DNA from: JBAZOY01 sp041648505
GTDB lineage: Bacteria; Desulfobacterota; Syntrophia; Syntrophales; CG2-30-49-12
DNA length: 38,560 nt
Direction of reading: 5' to 3'
Assembly: GCA_041648505.1 (NCBI GenBank)
Contig: JBAZOY010000019.1
Coordinates: 1 to 38,560 of the forward strand
Part shown: positions 6,563-14,880 of the stretch, one piece after another
Layout: each line of letters begins with the position of its first letter
Position numbering within the stretch: position 1 is the first letter of the stretch
Notes under the pieces: model-generated
What the model saw: the letters and a program-made list of their open reading frames with translations, nothing else
The model's database searches: none
What the model was told of the DNA's origin: nothing
Made by a program: the position numbers and the translations under genes

Positions 6563-8494
6563 TCATCGGAGGTTGAGGGCACCACCTGCAAGCAGTATTT
6601 TTTTCTGTCTGGCGGAGAGGTCACAGACGACCTCGAAAGACATATCTTGTGATGTGTTCTTAACAATTATCTCCCCGCCCTCCATAATCATTCTTCTCAT
6701 ATTCGGTATCTCCAGACTGTCTCCCTGCTTGAGACGATTGCAATCCTCTTCTTTCTTAAACGTAAGGGGAACGACACCAAAATTGATCAGGTTTGCCGCA
6801 TGGATCCTTTCAAAGGATCCGGCAAGCACAGCCTTCACACCCAGAAACATAGGGCAAATGGCGGCATGTTCTCTCGATGACCCCTGTCCGTAGGAAAGAC
6901 CGGCTACAATGATATTGTGTCTTCCTTCAGCTTTCACTTTTTTTGCCCGCCGGGTAAAACCCTTATCCAGCATCTCAAAGACAAATTCGGCATATTTCGG
7001 TATATTGGAACGGTACTTCATCCGGCGACCGGCCGGGATGATATGATCGGTAGTGATGTTATCCCCCACCTTGATTGTAACCACACCGGCAATCGTTTCG
7101 GGAAGAGGATCACTTTTCGGGGGCGGGCCGATATTGGGCCCCCTGTATATCTCAATGTTTGCTGGATCATGAATATTATCGGGCTTTATTATCAGCCCAT
7201 CATCAACATAAAAAAACTCCGGTATCCTGATCTCCGGACAGGGAATGCCGAGCTCGCGCGGATCGGTGAACCTGCCCGTAATCGCGGCTGCGGCTGCTGT
7301 CTCGGGACTTACAAGATAGACATCGGCATCTTTTGTCCCCGATCTGCCGGAGAAATTTCTGTTTGATGTCCTCAGTGAAACGGCTTTTGTCTGCGGGCTC
7401 TGGCAGTTACCGATGCAAAAACCGCATGCATTTTCTGCAAGCCTTGCTCCTGCTGAGATCAGATCAGCAAGATAACCGTCCCGAAGAAGATTTTCCAGTA
7501 CCTGCTTTGATCCAGGCGCAACAACAAGACTGACATCCGGATGTACCAACCTACCCCGCAGCATCATGGATACCGTTGCCAGGTCTCTGTAAGAAGCGTT
7601 TGTACAACTCCCTATACAGACCTGATTTACCTCGATTCCTTCCATGTCCCTGACAGTACTGATATTGCCGGGGCTATGGGGTTTCGCTGTAAGCGGTACC
7701 AGTTCCGACAGATTGATATTCACAATCCGGTGGTATTCGGCATCCGGGTCAGCCTTAATCTCTGCCCAATCAGCTTCCCGCTGCTGGGCTTTTAAGAAAA
7801 GTGCGGTCATTCCATCACTGGGGAAAATGGAAGTGGTTACACCACATTCCGCCCCCATGTTGGCGATTGTTGCCCTCTCAGATACCGAAAGGGCGGTAGT
7901 CCCTTCACCCCCGTATTCAAAAACATATCCCACATTCCCCTTTGTTGTGAATAACTCCAGTACCTTCAGAATGATATCCTTTGCTGAGACCCACGGAGGT
8001 AGTTTGCCGGTAAGGTTTATCCTTATCACATATGGGCAGGTGAAATAAAATGGCTCGCCGGCCATGGCAAGGGCCACATTAAGTCCTCCCGCTCCGATGG
8101 CGAGCATCCCGAGGGCACCTCCTGTCGGGGTATGACTGTCGGCGCCAATCAGAGTCTTCCCCGGCTTCCCGAATCGCTCAAGATGCACCTGATGGCAGAT
8201 ACCGTTTCCTGGTCTTGAAAGGTATATACCGTATTTCCCCGCTATACTCTGAAGATACCGGTGGTCGTCTGCATTTTCAAACCCAACCTGAATAGTGTTA
8301 TGATCAATATAACTCACTGCTAATTCTATTCTGACTTTTGGTATATTGAGCGACTCGAACTGGAGATATACCATTGTCCCTGTGGCGTCCTGGGTAAGAG
8401 TTTGATCGATCCTTATACCGATCTCTTCCCCGGGGATAAATCTTCCGGAAACGATATGAGCCTCTATGATCTTTTCCGTGATCGTTCTGCCCAT
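6563..8494 (-). CDS. aconitate hydratase, Aquifex-type (single-chain, 643 aa)
   Basis: Interconverts citrate and isocitrate through cis-aconitate using a labile [4Fe-4S] cluster, in the cytoplasmic TCA cycle. Cluster ligands are visible as GSCTNA (Cys297) and ACGFC (Cys357, Cys360). GADSHTPTGGALG at residues 117-129 and the catalytic-loop YGQGSSREHAA in the C-terminal swivel domain (after DNITTDHIIPAG) confirm the family. At 643 residues it is shorter than AcnA or AcnB (about 890 and 865) and matches the compact 'putative aconitase, Aquifex type' group common in deltaproteobacteria. AAGGATG lies upstream of ATG 8494. It stands alone between unrelated genes. Homoaconitase and isopropylmalate isomerase are alternatives, but those usually have separate subunits. 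Confidence 0.93.
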   Translation of the reverse strand: MGRTITEKIIEAHIVSGRFIPGEEIGIRIDQTLTQDATGTMVYLQFESLNIPKVRIELAVSYIDHNTIQVGFENADDHRYLQSIAGKYGIYLSRPGNGICHQVHLERFGKPGKTLIGADSHTPTGGALGMLAIGAGGLNVALAMAGEPFYFTCPYVIRINLTGKLPPWVSAKDIILKVLELFTTKGNVGYVFEYGGEGTTALSVSERATIANMGAECGVTTSIFPSDGMTALFLKAQQREADWAEIKADPDAEYHRIVNINLSELVPLTAKPHSPGNISTVRDMEGIEVNQVCIGSCTNASYRDLATVSMMLRGRLVHPDVSLVVAPGSKQVLENLLRDGYLADLISAGARLAENACGFCIGNCQSPQTKAVSLRTSNRNFSGRSGTKDADVYLVSPETAAAAAITGRFTDPRELGIPCPEIRIPEFFYVDDGLIIKPDNIHDPANIEIYRGPNIGPPPKSDPLPETIAGVVTIKVGDNITTDHIIPAGRRMKYRSNIPKYAEFVFEMLDKGFTRRAKKVKAEGRHNIIVAGLSYGQGSSREHAAICPMFLGVKAVLAGSFERIHAANLINFGVVPLTFKKEEDCNRLKQGDSLEIPNMRRMIMEGGEIIVKNTSQDMSFEVVCDLSARQKKILLAGGALNLR

Positions 8495-8535
8495 AAGAGT
8501 ACATCCTTTTTATACCTTGCAAGATTTTTGAAACT

Positions 8536-8565
8536 CTTATATGCCATGAAAAAACCGTAAAGCAA
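8536..8565 (-). promoter_or_regulatory. possible promoter of the aconitase gene
   Basis: Minus strand TTGCTT (8560-8565), an 18-base spacer and TATAAG (8536-8541) lie 40-70 bases before the aconitase start. The -10 matches well; the -35 and spacer are only fair. Confidence 0.35.
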
Positions 8566-8580
8566 AATTATTTTTCAACC

Positions 8581-9147
8581 ATGCAAAAAATTACTGTTAT
8601 AATAAAATGCAACGCACGAGTAAAAATCTGTCCCAAAAAGAGAAAAGAAACAGCAACTTATGAAAATATCATGCCTTTTGATAACTCAACTAAAGTTGCG
8701 GTACAATTTCTTGAGAAACGAATTCATCAGGATGACTTAATTCTTGTAAGTCCGAATCACATGCTCGGCACAATGGAATATTACCTCAGTGATAAGCTAT
8801 TGTTTTGCAACATCATTAGCGAAGATAATAAAAACTTACTGGCTGCCGGTGTAAAATTGCCCGCATATATTTATTCAACAAATACAACTCCTGACTGGAT
8901 TGTTTCATTCGGCCTTGGTATAGATATGCCGAAATTTACAGCAAAGCATTTGGCCAAATTAAATTATTCCGGATATGAAATTCACGCATTCCTCATCTAT
9001 GGACCTGATGTTTCCCGTCCGGAACTATTCTGGCGATCTTTTGTACCAAAAGCTAAATTTCCACCGGAAGATGGGTTATTCATTTTAGAGCGTATCAAAG
9101 ATGAGAGTATAACAAGTGGCGGGGTACGTGTTAAACCGTTAATCTGA
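8581..9147 (+). CDS. orphan soluble ORF resembling the C-terminal tail of a GT39-type glycosyltransferase
   Basis: The product is 188 residues with no signal peptide and no membrane helix. From about residue 34 it reads like the extracytoplasmic tail found at the end of PMT_2/GT39 membrane proteins: VAVQFLEKR, DDLILVSPNHMLGTMEYYLS, then a Trp/Phe-rich end with SRPELFWRSFVP and DGLFILERIK. The first 30 residues are Lys/Cys-rich and look non-native. No ribosome binding site precedes ATG 8581. I infer a 3' fragment of a lost membrane glycosyltransferase gene, or a stand-alone domain. It does not resemble the tail of the GT39 protein at 4561-6279, so it is not a duplicate of it. The family call is by eye and weak. 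Confidence 0.45.
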   Translation: MQKITVIIKCNARVKICPKKRKETATYENIMPFDNSTKVAVQFLEKRIHQDDLILVSPNHMLGTMEYYLSDKLLFCNIISEDNKNLLAAGVKLPAYIYSTNTTPDWIVSFGLGIDMPKFTAKHLAKLNYSGYEIHAFLIYGPDVSRPELFWRSFVPKAKFPPEDGLFILERIKDESITSGGVRVKPLI

Positions 9148-9175
9148 TCTCTGCTTCAATTATAGAGCAAGTGAT

Positions 9176-10594
9176 TTAATCTCTGTCACCAAAGATGTCT
9201 GCGGAGAAGATATAAATTTTTGTATCTTTATCTTTCCAAGCCTGAGGAGGAAGTCCTGCCTTATAACAGGTTTGTTCGAGAAAGGTAAGCCTGTCCCATT
9301 TATGCTCGACAGCCACCTGAGGAAGAAGCAGCCCCGAGTAAAAGCTTTTTACTATGTGAATACCGTGCATACCGACTTCAATCTCATTGATATCTTTGAT
9401 CTCTTTCAGCGGTGTGAGAACAGATATCTCAATTGTCAAATGCTCCATCTCCTCACAAGTTAATGGAGGAAATCTGGGATCGTCGAAAGCAGCAGCTATT
9501 GCCATCTCTTCAATAGTTTCTTGCAGGGGCTTTATTGCCTTAATATATCCGATGCAACCCCTTAACTGCCCGTGTTTTTTAAGGGTCACAAATGCCCCTC
9601 TTTTCTCTCGAAGCCGTGCCGATTTAGCTTTAGATTCAGGAACACTCCTGCCGGTCAGCTTACCTTCAATGGTTTTTTTTGCAATATCGAGAAGGGTCTC
9701 TTTTTCGATCTCAGACAAGTTGGTTCCGGCCCCGCTTTTTTTCTGATCTTTAATCTCTGCCGAGACTCCGCTTATATAAAAAACAGCAGATGTATATCCG
9801 ACAACGCTTGTTTTGTCTCCTATTACATCCCCCGAATTGGCATATTTTAATATCTTTGCCCTGTCCGCACCGATCTTTTTTGCCGCTATCATGGTTACGG
9901 CAGCCGGACCACCTCCACATGCCTCACAGAAATTGTTTTCCATATCTTCCAGGAGACCTTGAGCATCCATTCTTTCTATATCTCTAAGAGCCACGGCATC
10001 AAGCTTCACAGCCTCTTCACAGGAGTGGAAATGTGAGAGATCGGAGCTCCCGATGATGAGAACATTTCGATTCCCAACAGCCTTAAATATAGCATCAGCC
10101 AGATCTTTACAGGTTTGAAGGCTCTGGTCCCCCATTATAAGAGGAACAAAACTAAACTCACCGAGGGCTACCTGAAGAAAGGGAAGTTGGATCTCAACCG
10201 AATGTTCCTGCGTATGGGCACTTGGTATATAGGACGTCACACTACTACAGGCCATTATTCTCTCCGCAAGCTCCCTGTCCACAGGAACAATACCGAGTGG
10301 CGTCTCGTATCCTCCCTCGCTGTAAACGGAAACCCCGCGGTAGGGTACCCGATGACTTGGTCCTACAATAATCACCGCATCAAATGTTTTTCCTTTAACA
10401 AGCCTGTATGCATATGCGGCAACCTGACCGGAATACGTATATCCTGCATGAGGCACAACCAGACCAATAATTTTCCCTTCTATTTTTTCTTCAGTTACAT
10501 TATAAAAGAAGCTTTCAATATCCACCCGCAAAACCTGTGAGTTTCCATGATACCAAGATCCGGCGATGACTGATTTTTTTATATTCCCCTGCAT
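9176..10594 (-). CDS. AmmeMemoRadiSam B-A fusion (MEMO domain + AMMECR1 domain)
   Basis: The 472-residue protein joins two families that are usually separate genes. Residues 5-275 form a MEMO-like domain (AmrB) with PHAGYTYSG (48-56), GPSH (78-81), HTQEHSVE (127-134), SSDLSH (183-188) and CGGGP (226-230). The His, Asp and Cys residues of the dioxygenase-like metal site are present. Residues 295-472 form an AMMECR1 domain (AmrA) with LRGCIGY (344-350) and DPRFPPL. The third partner, the radical SAM protein AmrS, is not in this window. The biochemical role of the trio is not settled. It starts 4 bases after the CysK-CysRS fusion stop, so the two are almost certainly co-transcribed. Confidence 0.93.
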   Translation of the reverse strand: MQGNIKKSVIAGSWYHGNSQVLRVDIESFFYNVTEEKIEGKIIGLVVPHAGYTYSGQVAAYAYRLVKGKTFDAVIIVGPSHRVPYRGVSVYSEGGYETPLGIVPVDRELAERIMACSSVTSYIPSAHTQEHSVEIQLPFLQVALGEFSFVPLIMGDQSLQTCKDLADAIFKAVGNRNVLIIGSSDLSHFHSCEEAVKLDAVALRDIERMDAQGLLEDMENNFCEACGGGPAAVTMIAAKKIGADRAKILKYANSGDVIGDKTSVVGYTSAVFYISGVSAEIKDQKKSGAGTNLSEIEKETLLDIAKKTIEGKLTGRSVPESKAKSARLREKRGAFVTLKKHGQLRGCIGYIKAIKPLQETIEEMAIAAAFDDPRFPPLTCEEMEHLTIEISVLTPLKEIKDINEIEVGMHGIHIVKSFYSGLLLPQVAVEHKWDRLTFLEQTCYKAGLPPQAWKDKDTKIYIFSADIFGDRD

Positions 10595-10598
10595 AATC

Positions 10599-12926
10599 TT
10601 AAGCTTTCCCCTCTATCTTAATTAATCTCCACTTAACGCCTTCGGGAGTATCAGAAAGATCAATCCCAATTTCAGATAGTCTCAGTCTAACCGTATCGGC
10701 TTCCTTCCATTGACCGGCCGCTCTTAAAGCTTCCCTCTCTTTGAGAAGCTGCCTGGCCTCTTCACTTATCGTTTCTTCTGCAAAATTTATGACGCCAAGG
10801 ACACCATCTATCTTTTTCATGGTCTCGAGAACATCATCCCTCTGTTTTTCGCTCAACCCTCCCTGACAGATGACAAGATTGATCCTCTTCACAAACTCAA
10901 AGAGAGAGGCTAACGCACCGGAAATGTTGAAGTCATCGTCCATAGCATCGGTAAATCCCTGTTTAACATTATAGATAAACTGATCCGCATCAGGATAACC
11001 ATCTGAGGGATTAAGATGAATAAGCCTTTGAATGAATCCATTGAGTTTTTTGATGGTATTTTTTGCCGTCTCCAGAGCGCCCAAAGAAAAATGCAACTGC
11101 TTTCTGTAGTGAGAACTGAGGAGAAAAAATCTGATCTCTCTACCGCCATACCCCTTTTTCTCTAATTCTTCTATAGTCAGAACATTGTTCAGAGAACGGG
11201 ACATCTTCTTTCCTTCCACCATCACCAATTCCGTATTTAGCCAGTAATTGGCAATACGCTTTCCTGTTGCGGCTTTTCCGATAGCCATAACATTCTCACA
11301 GTGCGGAAAAACTATATCGTTCCCACTGGAATGAATATCAAAGGTCTCAGCAAGATATTTAAGGGAGATAGCAGTGCACTCAAGATGCCAGCTCGGTCTA
11401 ACATTCCCCCATTTAGTCTTATAATAGATACCTCTCTTTAACTCACTCAGGTTCGGTCTCTTAAGGAGGGTGAAATCTCCCGGACTATCTTTTTCGTAAT
11501 CGTCGAGATCTACAGTTCTGCCATGGTCAACCTTGTCCAGGTTTATACTGGACAGACAACCGTAATCTTTAATTCTGGATATATCAAAATAGACGGAGCC
11601 TAACTTTTCGTAAGCGTATCCCTTCTCTACAAGTTTACCGGTAAGCTCCAGCATAGCATCTATATTTTCGCTTGCCCGGGGATAGGCCGGATCAGGTTTT
11701 ATATTAAGCTTGTCAATATCCCTAAGAAACACGGAGGCACATCTTTCCGTATAGGCAGCCAGCTCCATATTGGTAAGCTCTGCCCCTCTGATGGAACTGT
11801 CCGCCAGATCAATAATATTCATCACGTGCCTGACCTTATACCCTTTATACTCAAGATAACGTCTTACAACATCGGAAACAACAAAACGACGGTAGCTTCC
11901 AAGGTGGGGAACTTCATGGACAGTAGGACCACATGAGTGCATTAGTATTTCTTCAGGGTTTATCGGTTTAAAGAAGGTTTTCTCCTTATTCAGAGTATTG
12001 TAAAGTTGCAGGGAAGAATGTTCCTTGTAGGTAAAAAGTTCGGTGCTGAGGTAACGTTCACCACTGTCGGGAAGAATCGCTACAATCAGACCTTCTTCCA
12101 TTTCCTTAGCTTTCTGTATGGCCACGTGCATAGCGGCCCCGGAACTCATTCCTACTAATATCCCCTCTTCTCTGGCCAGTCGCCTGGACATTTCAAATGC
12201 ATCTTCGTCAAGGATGTTAATCTTTTCATCAAGGCGGTTCTTGTCAAAGATCCCCGGCCGGTAGGACTCTTTCATATTTTTCAAACCCTGAATCTTATGC
12301 TGCAGGTAAGGTTCTACCCCTATGATTTTTATTGCCGGGTTATACTCTTTAAGCCGCCTGGAAATACCCATGGCGGTACCGGTTGTCCCAAGAGTGGCAA
12401 CAACCATTGTTACCGTCCCATCTGTTTGCTGCCATATTTCTTCTGCCGTTCCATAATAATGAGCCGCAATATTATCTTGATTATTAAACTGGTCTGGAAC
12501 GAAGTACTTTTCCGGACGCTCCCGCACCATATTGTAGGCCATTTCTATCGCACCATCGGTACTGAGACTTGCCGGGGTAAGATATAATTCCGCTCCCATT
12601 GCTTTTAGTATCTTTTTTCTCTCATCGCTGACAGACTCAGGCATGGCAAGGCACAACCTGTAACCCTTGGCAGCCGCGATCAGCGCAAGGCCAATACCAG
12701 TATTACCACTGGTGGGCTCTAATATAATTTTATCCTTTGTCAGTTCCCCCCGTTTTTCGGCGCTATTTATCATATAAAAGGCCGTTCTATCCTTAATGGA
12801 ACCACCGGGATTAAAACTCTCCAGTTTTGCAAAAACTTTAACCCTTTTATTGTGATTCAGGCGGCGAATCTCCACAAGCGGGGTATTCCCTATAGCATAT
12901 ATGATACTTTCGTGAGCGTCTCGCAT
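10599..12926 (-). CDS. cysteine synthase / cysteinyl-tRNA synthetase-like fusion
   Basis: A 775-residue two-enzyme chain. Residues 1-298 are a complete PLP-dependent CysK/CysM-type synthase: SIKDR with the PLP lysine K45, TSGNTG (72-77), GTTGTAMG (180-187) and SSGAA (261-265). It would make cysteine from an activated serine plus sulfide. Residues 305-775 align end to end with class I cysteinyl-tRNA synthetase: CGPT (Cys332), HLGS in place of HIGH (341-344), WHLECTA (513-519), PHCEN (541-545), KMSRS (574-578), and the usual C-terminus DTPEGVKWRL. The HIGH, TDVDDKI-like and HHENE blocks are altered, so charging activity is uncertain. No ribosome binding site is close to ATG 12926. It lies between DUF1178 and MEMO-AMMECR1 genes on the same strand. 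Confidence 0.93.
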   Translation of the reverse strand: MRDAHESIIYAIGNTPLVEIRRLNHNKRVKVFAKLESFNPGGSIKDRTAFYMINSAEKRGELTKDKIILEPTSGNTGIGLALIAAAKGYRLCLAMPESVSDERKKILKAMGAELYLTPASLSTDGAIEMAYNMVRERPEKYFVPDQFNNQDNIAAHYYGTAEEIWQQTDGTVTMVVATLGTTGTAMGISRRLKEYNPAIKIIGVEPYLQHKIQGLKNMKESYRPGIFDKNRLDEKINILDEDAFEMSRRLAREEGILVGMSSGAAMHVAIQKAKEMEEGLIVAILPDSGERYLSTELFTYKEHSSLQLYNTLNKEKTFFKPINPEEILMHSCGPTVHEVPHLGSYRRFVVSDVVRRYLEYKGYKVRHVMNIIDLADSSIRGAELTNMELAAYTERCASVFLRDIDKLNIKPDPAYPRASENIDAMLELTGKLVEKGYAYEKLGSVYFDISRIKDYGCLSSINLDKVDHGRTVDLDDYEKDSPGDFTLLKRPNLSELKRGIYYKTKWGNVRPSWHLECTAISLKYLAETFDIHSSGNDIVFPHCENVMAIGKAATGKRIANYWLNTELVMVEGKKMSRSLNNVLTIEELEKKGYGGREIRFFLLSSHYRKQLHFSLGALETAKNTIKKLNGFIQRLIHLNPSDGYPDADQFIYNVKQGFTDAMDDDFNISGALASLFEFVKRINLVICQGGLSEKQRDDVLETMKKIDGVLGVINFAEETISEEARQLLKEREALRAAGQWKEADTVRLRLSEIGIDLSDTPEGVKWRLIKIEGKA

Positions 12927-12962
12927 AATAATGTTAAAAGAACCTGAAAACCTCCTGGAGTT

Positions 12963-13382
12963 CTAACTATCAAATTTGGGTGGTGGGGGGATCTTTATAA
13001 ACTGAACCCCCTCTTCTCTGAGTAGTTCTTCCTGGTCCTTAGTTGTGCTCCCTTTGATATTTCTACTTTCTTGCTCGCCGTAATGCATTTTCAGCGCTAC
13101 TTCGGAAAATTTATCACCAACTTCATCAAAATTTTTTTCAAGATATTCATGGAATAAATGAACAACTTTCAGGGCTGAAATCTCTTTTTTATTCTTCTCG
13201 CCCGACGCTTTGACACCTTTGCCCAAGAAGTTAACCGATGAAGGAATTTTCTCCGTATCAGAATCTCCACATACAGGACACGCGATCAGCTTTTGAGATT
13301 TCTGTTCCTCAAAGGCAGAAATGTTCCCGAACCATCCTTCAAATTTATGGCCATTTTTACATCTGAGATCGTATATAATCAC
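12963..13382 (-). CDS. DUF1178 zinc-ribbon protein
   Basis: The product is 139 residues. The N-terminus MIIYDLRCKNGHKFEGWF and the CPVCG at residues 35-39 are diagnostic of DUF1178, whose four ligands (Cys8, His12, Cys35, Cys38) form an FmdB-like zinc ribbon. The rest is a charged helical region ending IKIPPPPKFDS. The function of the family is unknown. A GTG start at 13382 is chosen because AAAGGAG lies about 9 bases upstream. It leads the run DUF1178, CysK-CysRS fusion, MEMO-AMMECR1, with gaps of 36 and 4 bases. It diverges from tRNA-Pro, so the 90-base gap between them must hold promoters in both directions. Confidence 0.88.
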   Translation of the reverse strand: MIIYDLRCKNGHKFEGWFGNISAFEEQKSQKLIACPVCGDSDTEKIPSSVNFLGKGVKASGEKNKKEISALKVVHLFHEYLEKNFDEVGDKFSEVALKMHYGEQESRNIKGSTTKDQEELLREEGVQFIKIPPPPKFDS

Positions 13383-13430
13383 AATTTCTTTCTCCTTTAG
13401 ACCACATCATCATACCCCAAATAAAAAATA

Positions 13431-13459
13431 TGGACATTGGAGGATAAATTATATATATA
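13431..13459 (+). promoter_or_regulatory. probable promoter of tRNA-Pro
   Basis: TGGACA (13431-13436), a 17-base spacer and TATATA (13454-13459) would start transcription about 7 bases before the mature tRNA. The sequence also lies inside an inverted repeat, 13433-13447 with 13462-13473. Confidence 0.45.
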
Positions 13460-13472
13460 TCTTATCCAATGT

Positions 13473-13549
13473 CGGGATGTGGCCCAGCCTGGTAGGGCAC
13501 TGCGTTCGGGACGCAGGAGTCGCGCGTTCAAATCGCGCCATCCCGACCA
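13473..13549 (+). tRNA. tRNA-Pro (anticodon CGG)
   Basis: A complete 77-nt cloverleaf. The acceptor stem CGGGATG pairs with CATCCCG, then discriminator A and an encoded CCA (13547-13549). The D arm holds AGCCTGGTAGGGC. The anticodon stem CTGCG/CGCAG encloses the loop TTCGGGA with anticodon CGG. The T arm GCGCG-TTCAAAT-CGCGC is standard. It reads proline codon CCG. It is flanked by DUF1178 (divergent) and pilC (convergent). No attachment-site duplication of its 3' end is visible within the window. Confidence 0.97.
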
Positions 13550-13613
13550 TTCATTTTCAATCCGGCAGGATTCAGAGCCGTCTTTTAAGCTTCTGCTGCT
13601 TCACTCCCTTGCA

Positions 13614-14825
13614 CTATCCACCAACCACCGAGGCCATTTTGAATATCGGAAGATACATGGCAATGATCATTCCCCCTACCACACCTCCCAAGAAGACCAT
13701 CATAAAAGGTTCAAGTAAAGCTGTCATAGCATCCACTGCTGCATCCACTTCATCATCGTAAAAATCAGCAATCTTGGACAGCATGGTATCAAGAGCGCCT
13801 GTTGCCTCACCAACGGCAATCATCTGAACCACCATGGAGGGGAATACATCACCTTCGGACAGAGGTTCCGCAATGGTTCTCCCCTCGCTGATACTCCTTC
13901 TTGTTTTCATCAGAGCATTCTCAATAACTTTATTCCCTGCGGTCTTAGATACAATGGAGAGTCCCTCGAGAATGGAGACCCCGCTTGACATCATAGTGGA
14001 CAGGGTTCTACTGAATCTCGCTACCGCAACTTTTTTAAGGAGCGGACCGAAAACCGGAGACTTGAGAATCAGGGTATCAATCAAGAGCCTACCCTTTTCG
14101 GTACGGTAATATCTCCTGAAAGCGAACGCAATCAGGACCACAGCTCCAATCATCCAGAGGAAGTAGTCTCGCATGAACTGACTGGCATCGACGAGAAATT
14201 GCGTCGGTGCCGGTAGTGTCCCACCCATACCTTCAAACAGCTTCTGAAAAACAGGAATTACTTTAAGCAACAACAGGCTAACGACACCCGTGGAAATAAC
14301 AAGAACACTGGCCGGATAGGTCATGGCGCCTTTTACCTTGGATTTTAATTTCATTGCCTTTTCCATGTAGCCGGAAAGACGGGAAAGTATGACATCAAGA
14401 ATACCGCCGGACTCTCCTGCTGCCACCAGGTTAACAAACAATTCGTCAAAGGCCTGCGGGTACTTTTTCAAGGCATCGGAAAGTGTTGATCCTCCTTCAA
14501 CATCTTCCTTGATGGAAGTAATGATTTGAGAAAATGTCTTATTCTGTTCCTGAGAAGCCAGCAATTCGAGGCACTGGATAAGGGGGAGACCTGCATTAAT
14601 CATCGTAGAAAATATACGGGAGAACACAACAACATCTTTTTCCTTAACCCTCTGTTTAAGGAATGGTAGATATTCCAGCAGATCCTTCGGCTTTTTCTTT
14701 ACGTTGATGGATTTTAAGCCCTGCCGGCGAAGCATCCCCCTGACAGCAGCATCATCGGCAGCATCCATCTCGCCTTTTTTCGATTCACCTCTCTTGGTCG
14801 TTGCTTCCCATAAGAATACCGGCAT
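13614..14825 (-). CDS. pilC: type IV pilus / type II secretion inner-membrane platform protein PilC (GspF family)
   Basis: This 403-residue protein has two tandem T2SSF domains, about residues 67-190 and 270-393, each with the AxGE(S/A)(T/G)G block (AAGESGG at 135-141, AVGEATGA at 337-344). Three membrane segments lie near 172-193, 222-238 and 373-395. It forms the inner-membrane base that couples the assembly ATPase to pilin extraction or insertion. I start it at ATG 14825 (MPVFLWEATTKRG) because AAGGAG lies about 10 bases upstream; an upstream TTG is less likely. No other pilus gene is in the window, so it is a solitary pilC at the end of the fmt-to-rlmB run and must work with machinery encoded elsewhere. 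PilC and GspF cannot be told apart firmly by sequence alone. Confidence 0.88.
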   Translation of the reverse strand: MPVFLWEATTKRGESKKGEMDAADDAAVRGMLRRQGLKSINVKKKPKDLLEYLPFLKQRVKEKDVVVFSRIFSTMINAGLPLIQCLELLASQEQNKTFSQIITSIKEDVEGGSTLSDALKKYPQAFDELFVNLVAAGESGGILDVILSRLSGYMEKAMKLKSKVKGAMTYPASVLVISTGVVSLLLLKVIPVFQKLFEGMGGTLPAPTQFLVDASQFMRDYFLWMIGAVVLIAFAFRRYYRTEKGRLLIDTLILKSPVFGPLLKKVAVARFSRTLSTMMSSGVSILEGLSIVSKTAGNKVIENALMKTRRSISEGRTIAEPLSEGDVFPSMVVQMIAVGEATGALDTMLSKIADFYDDEVDAAVDAMTALLEPFMMVFLGGVVGGMIIAMYLPIFKMASVVGG

Positions 14826-14880
14826 AATAACCAATCTCCTTCATTCTTGTGCATGGCTCATAACTCATGGATTCAGGCCC

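Noticed and set aside
13321..13761. + strand frames running across tRNA-Pro into pilC
   Set aside because: They translate the tRNA and antisense pilC; composition is not protein-like.
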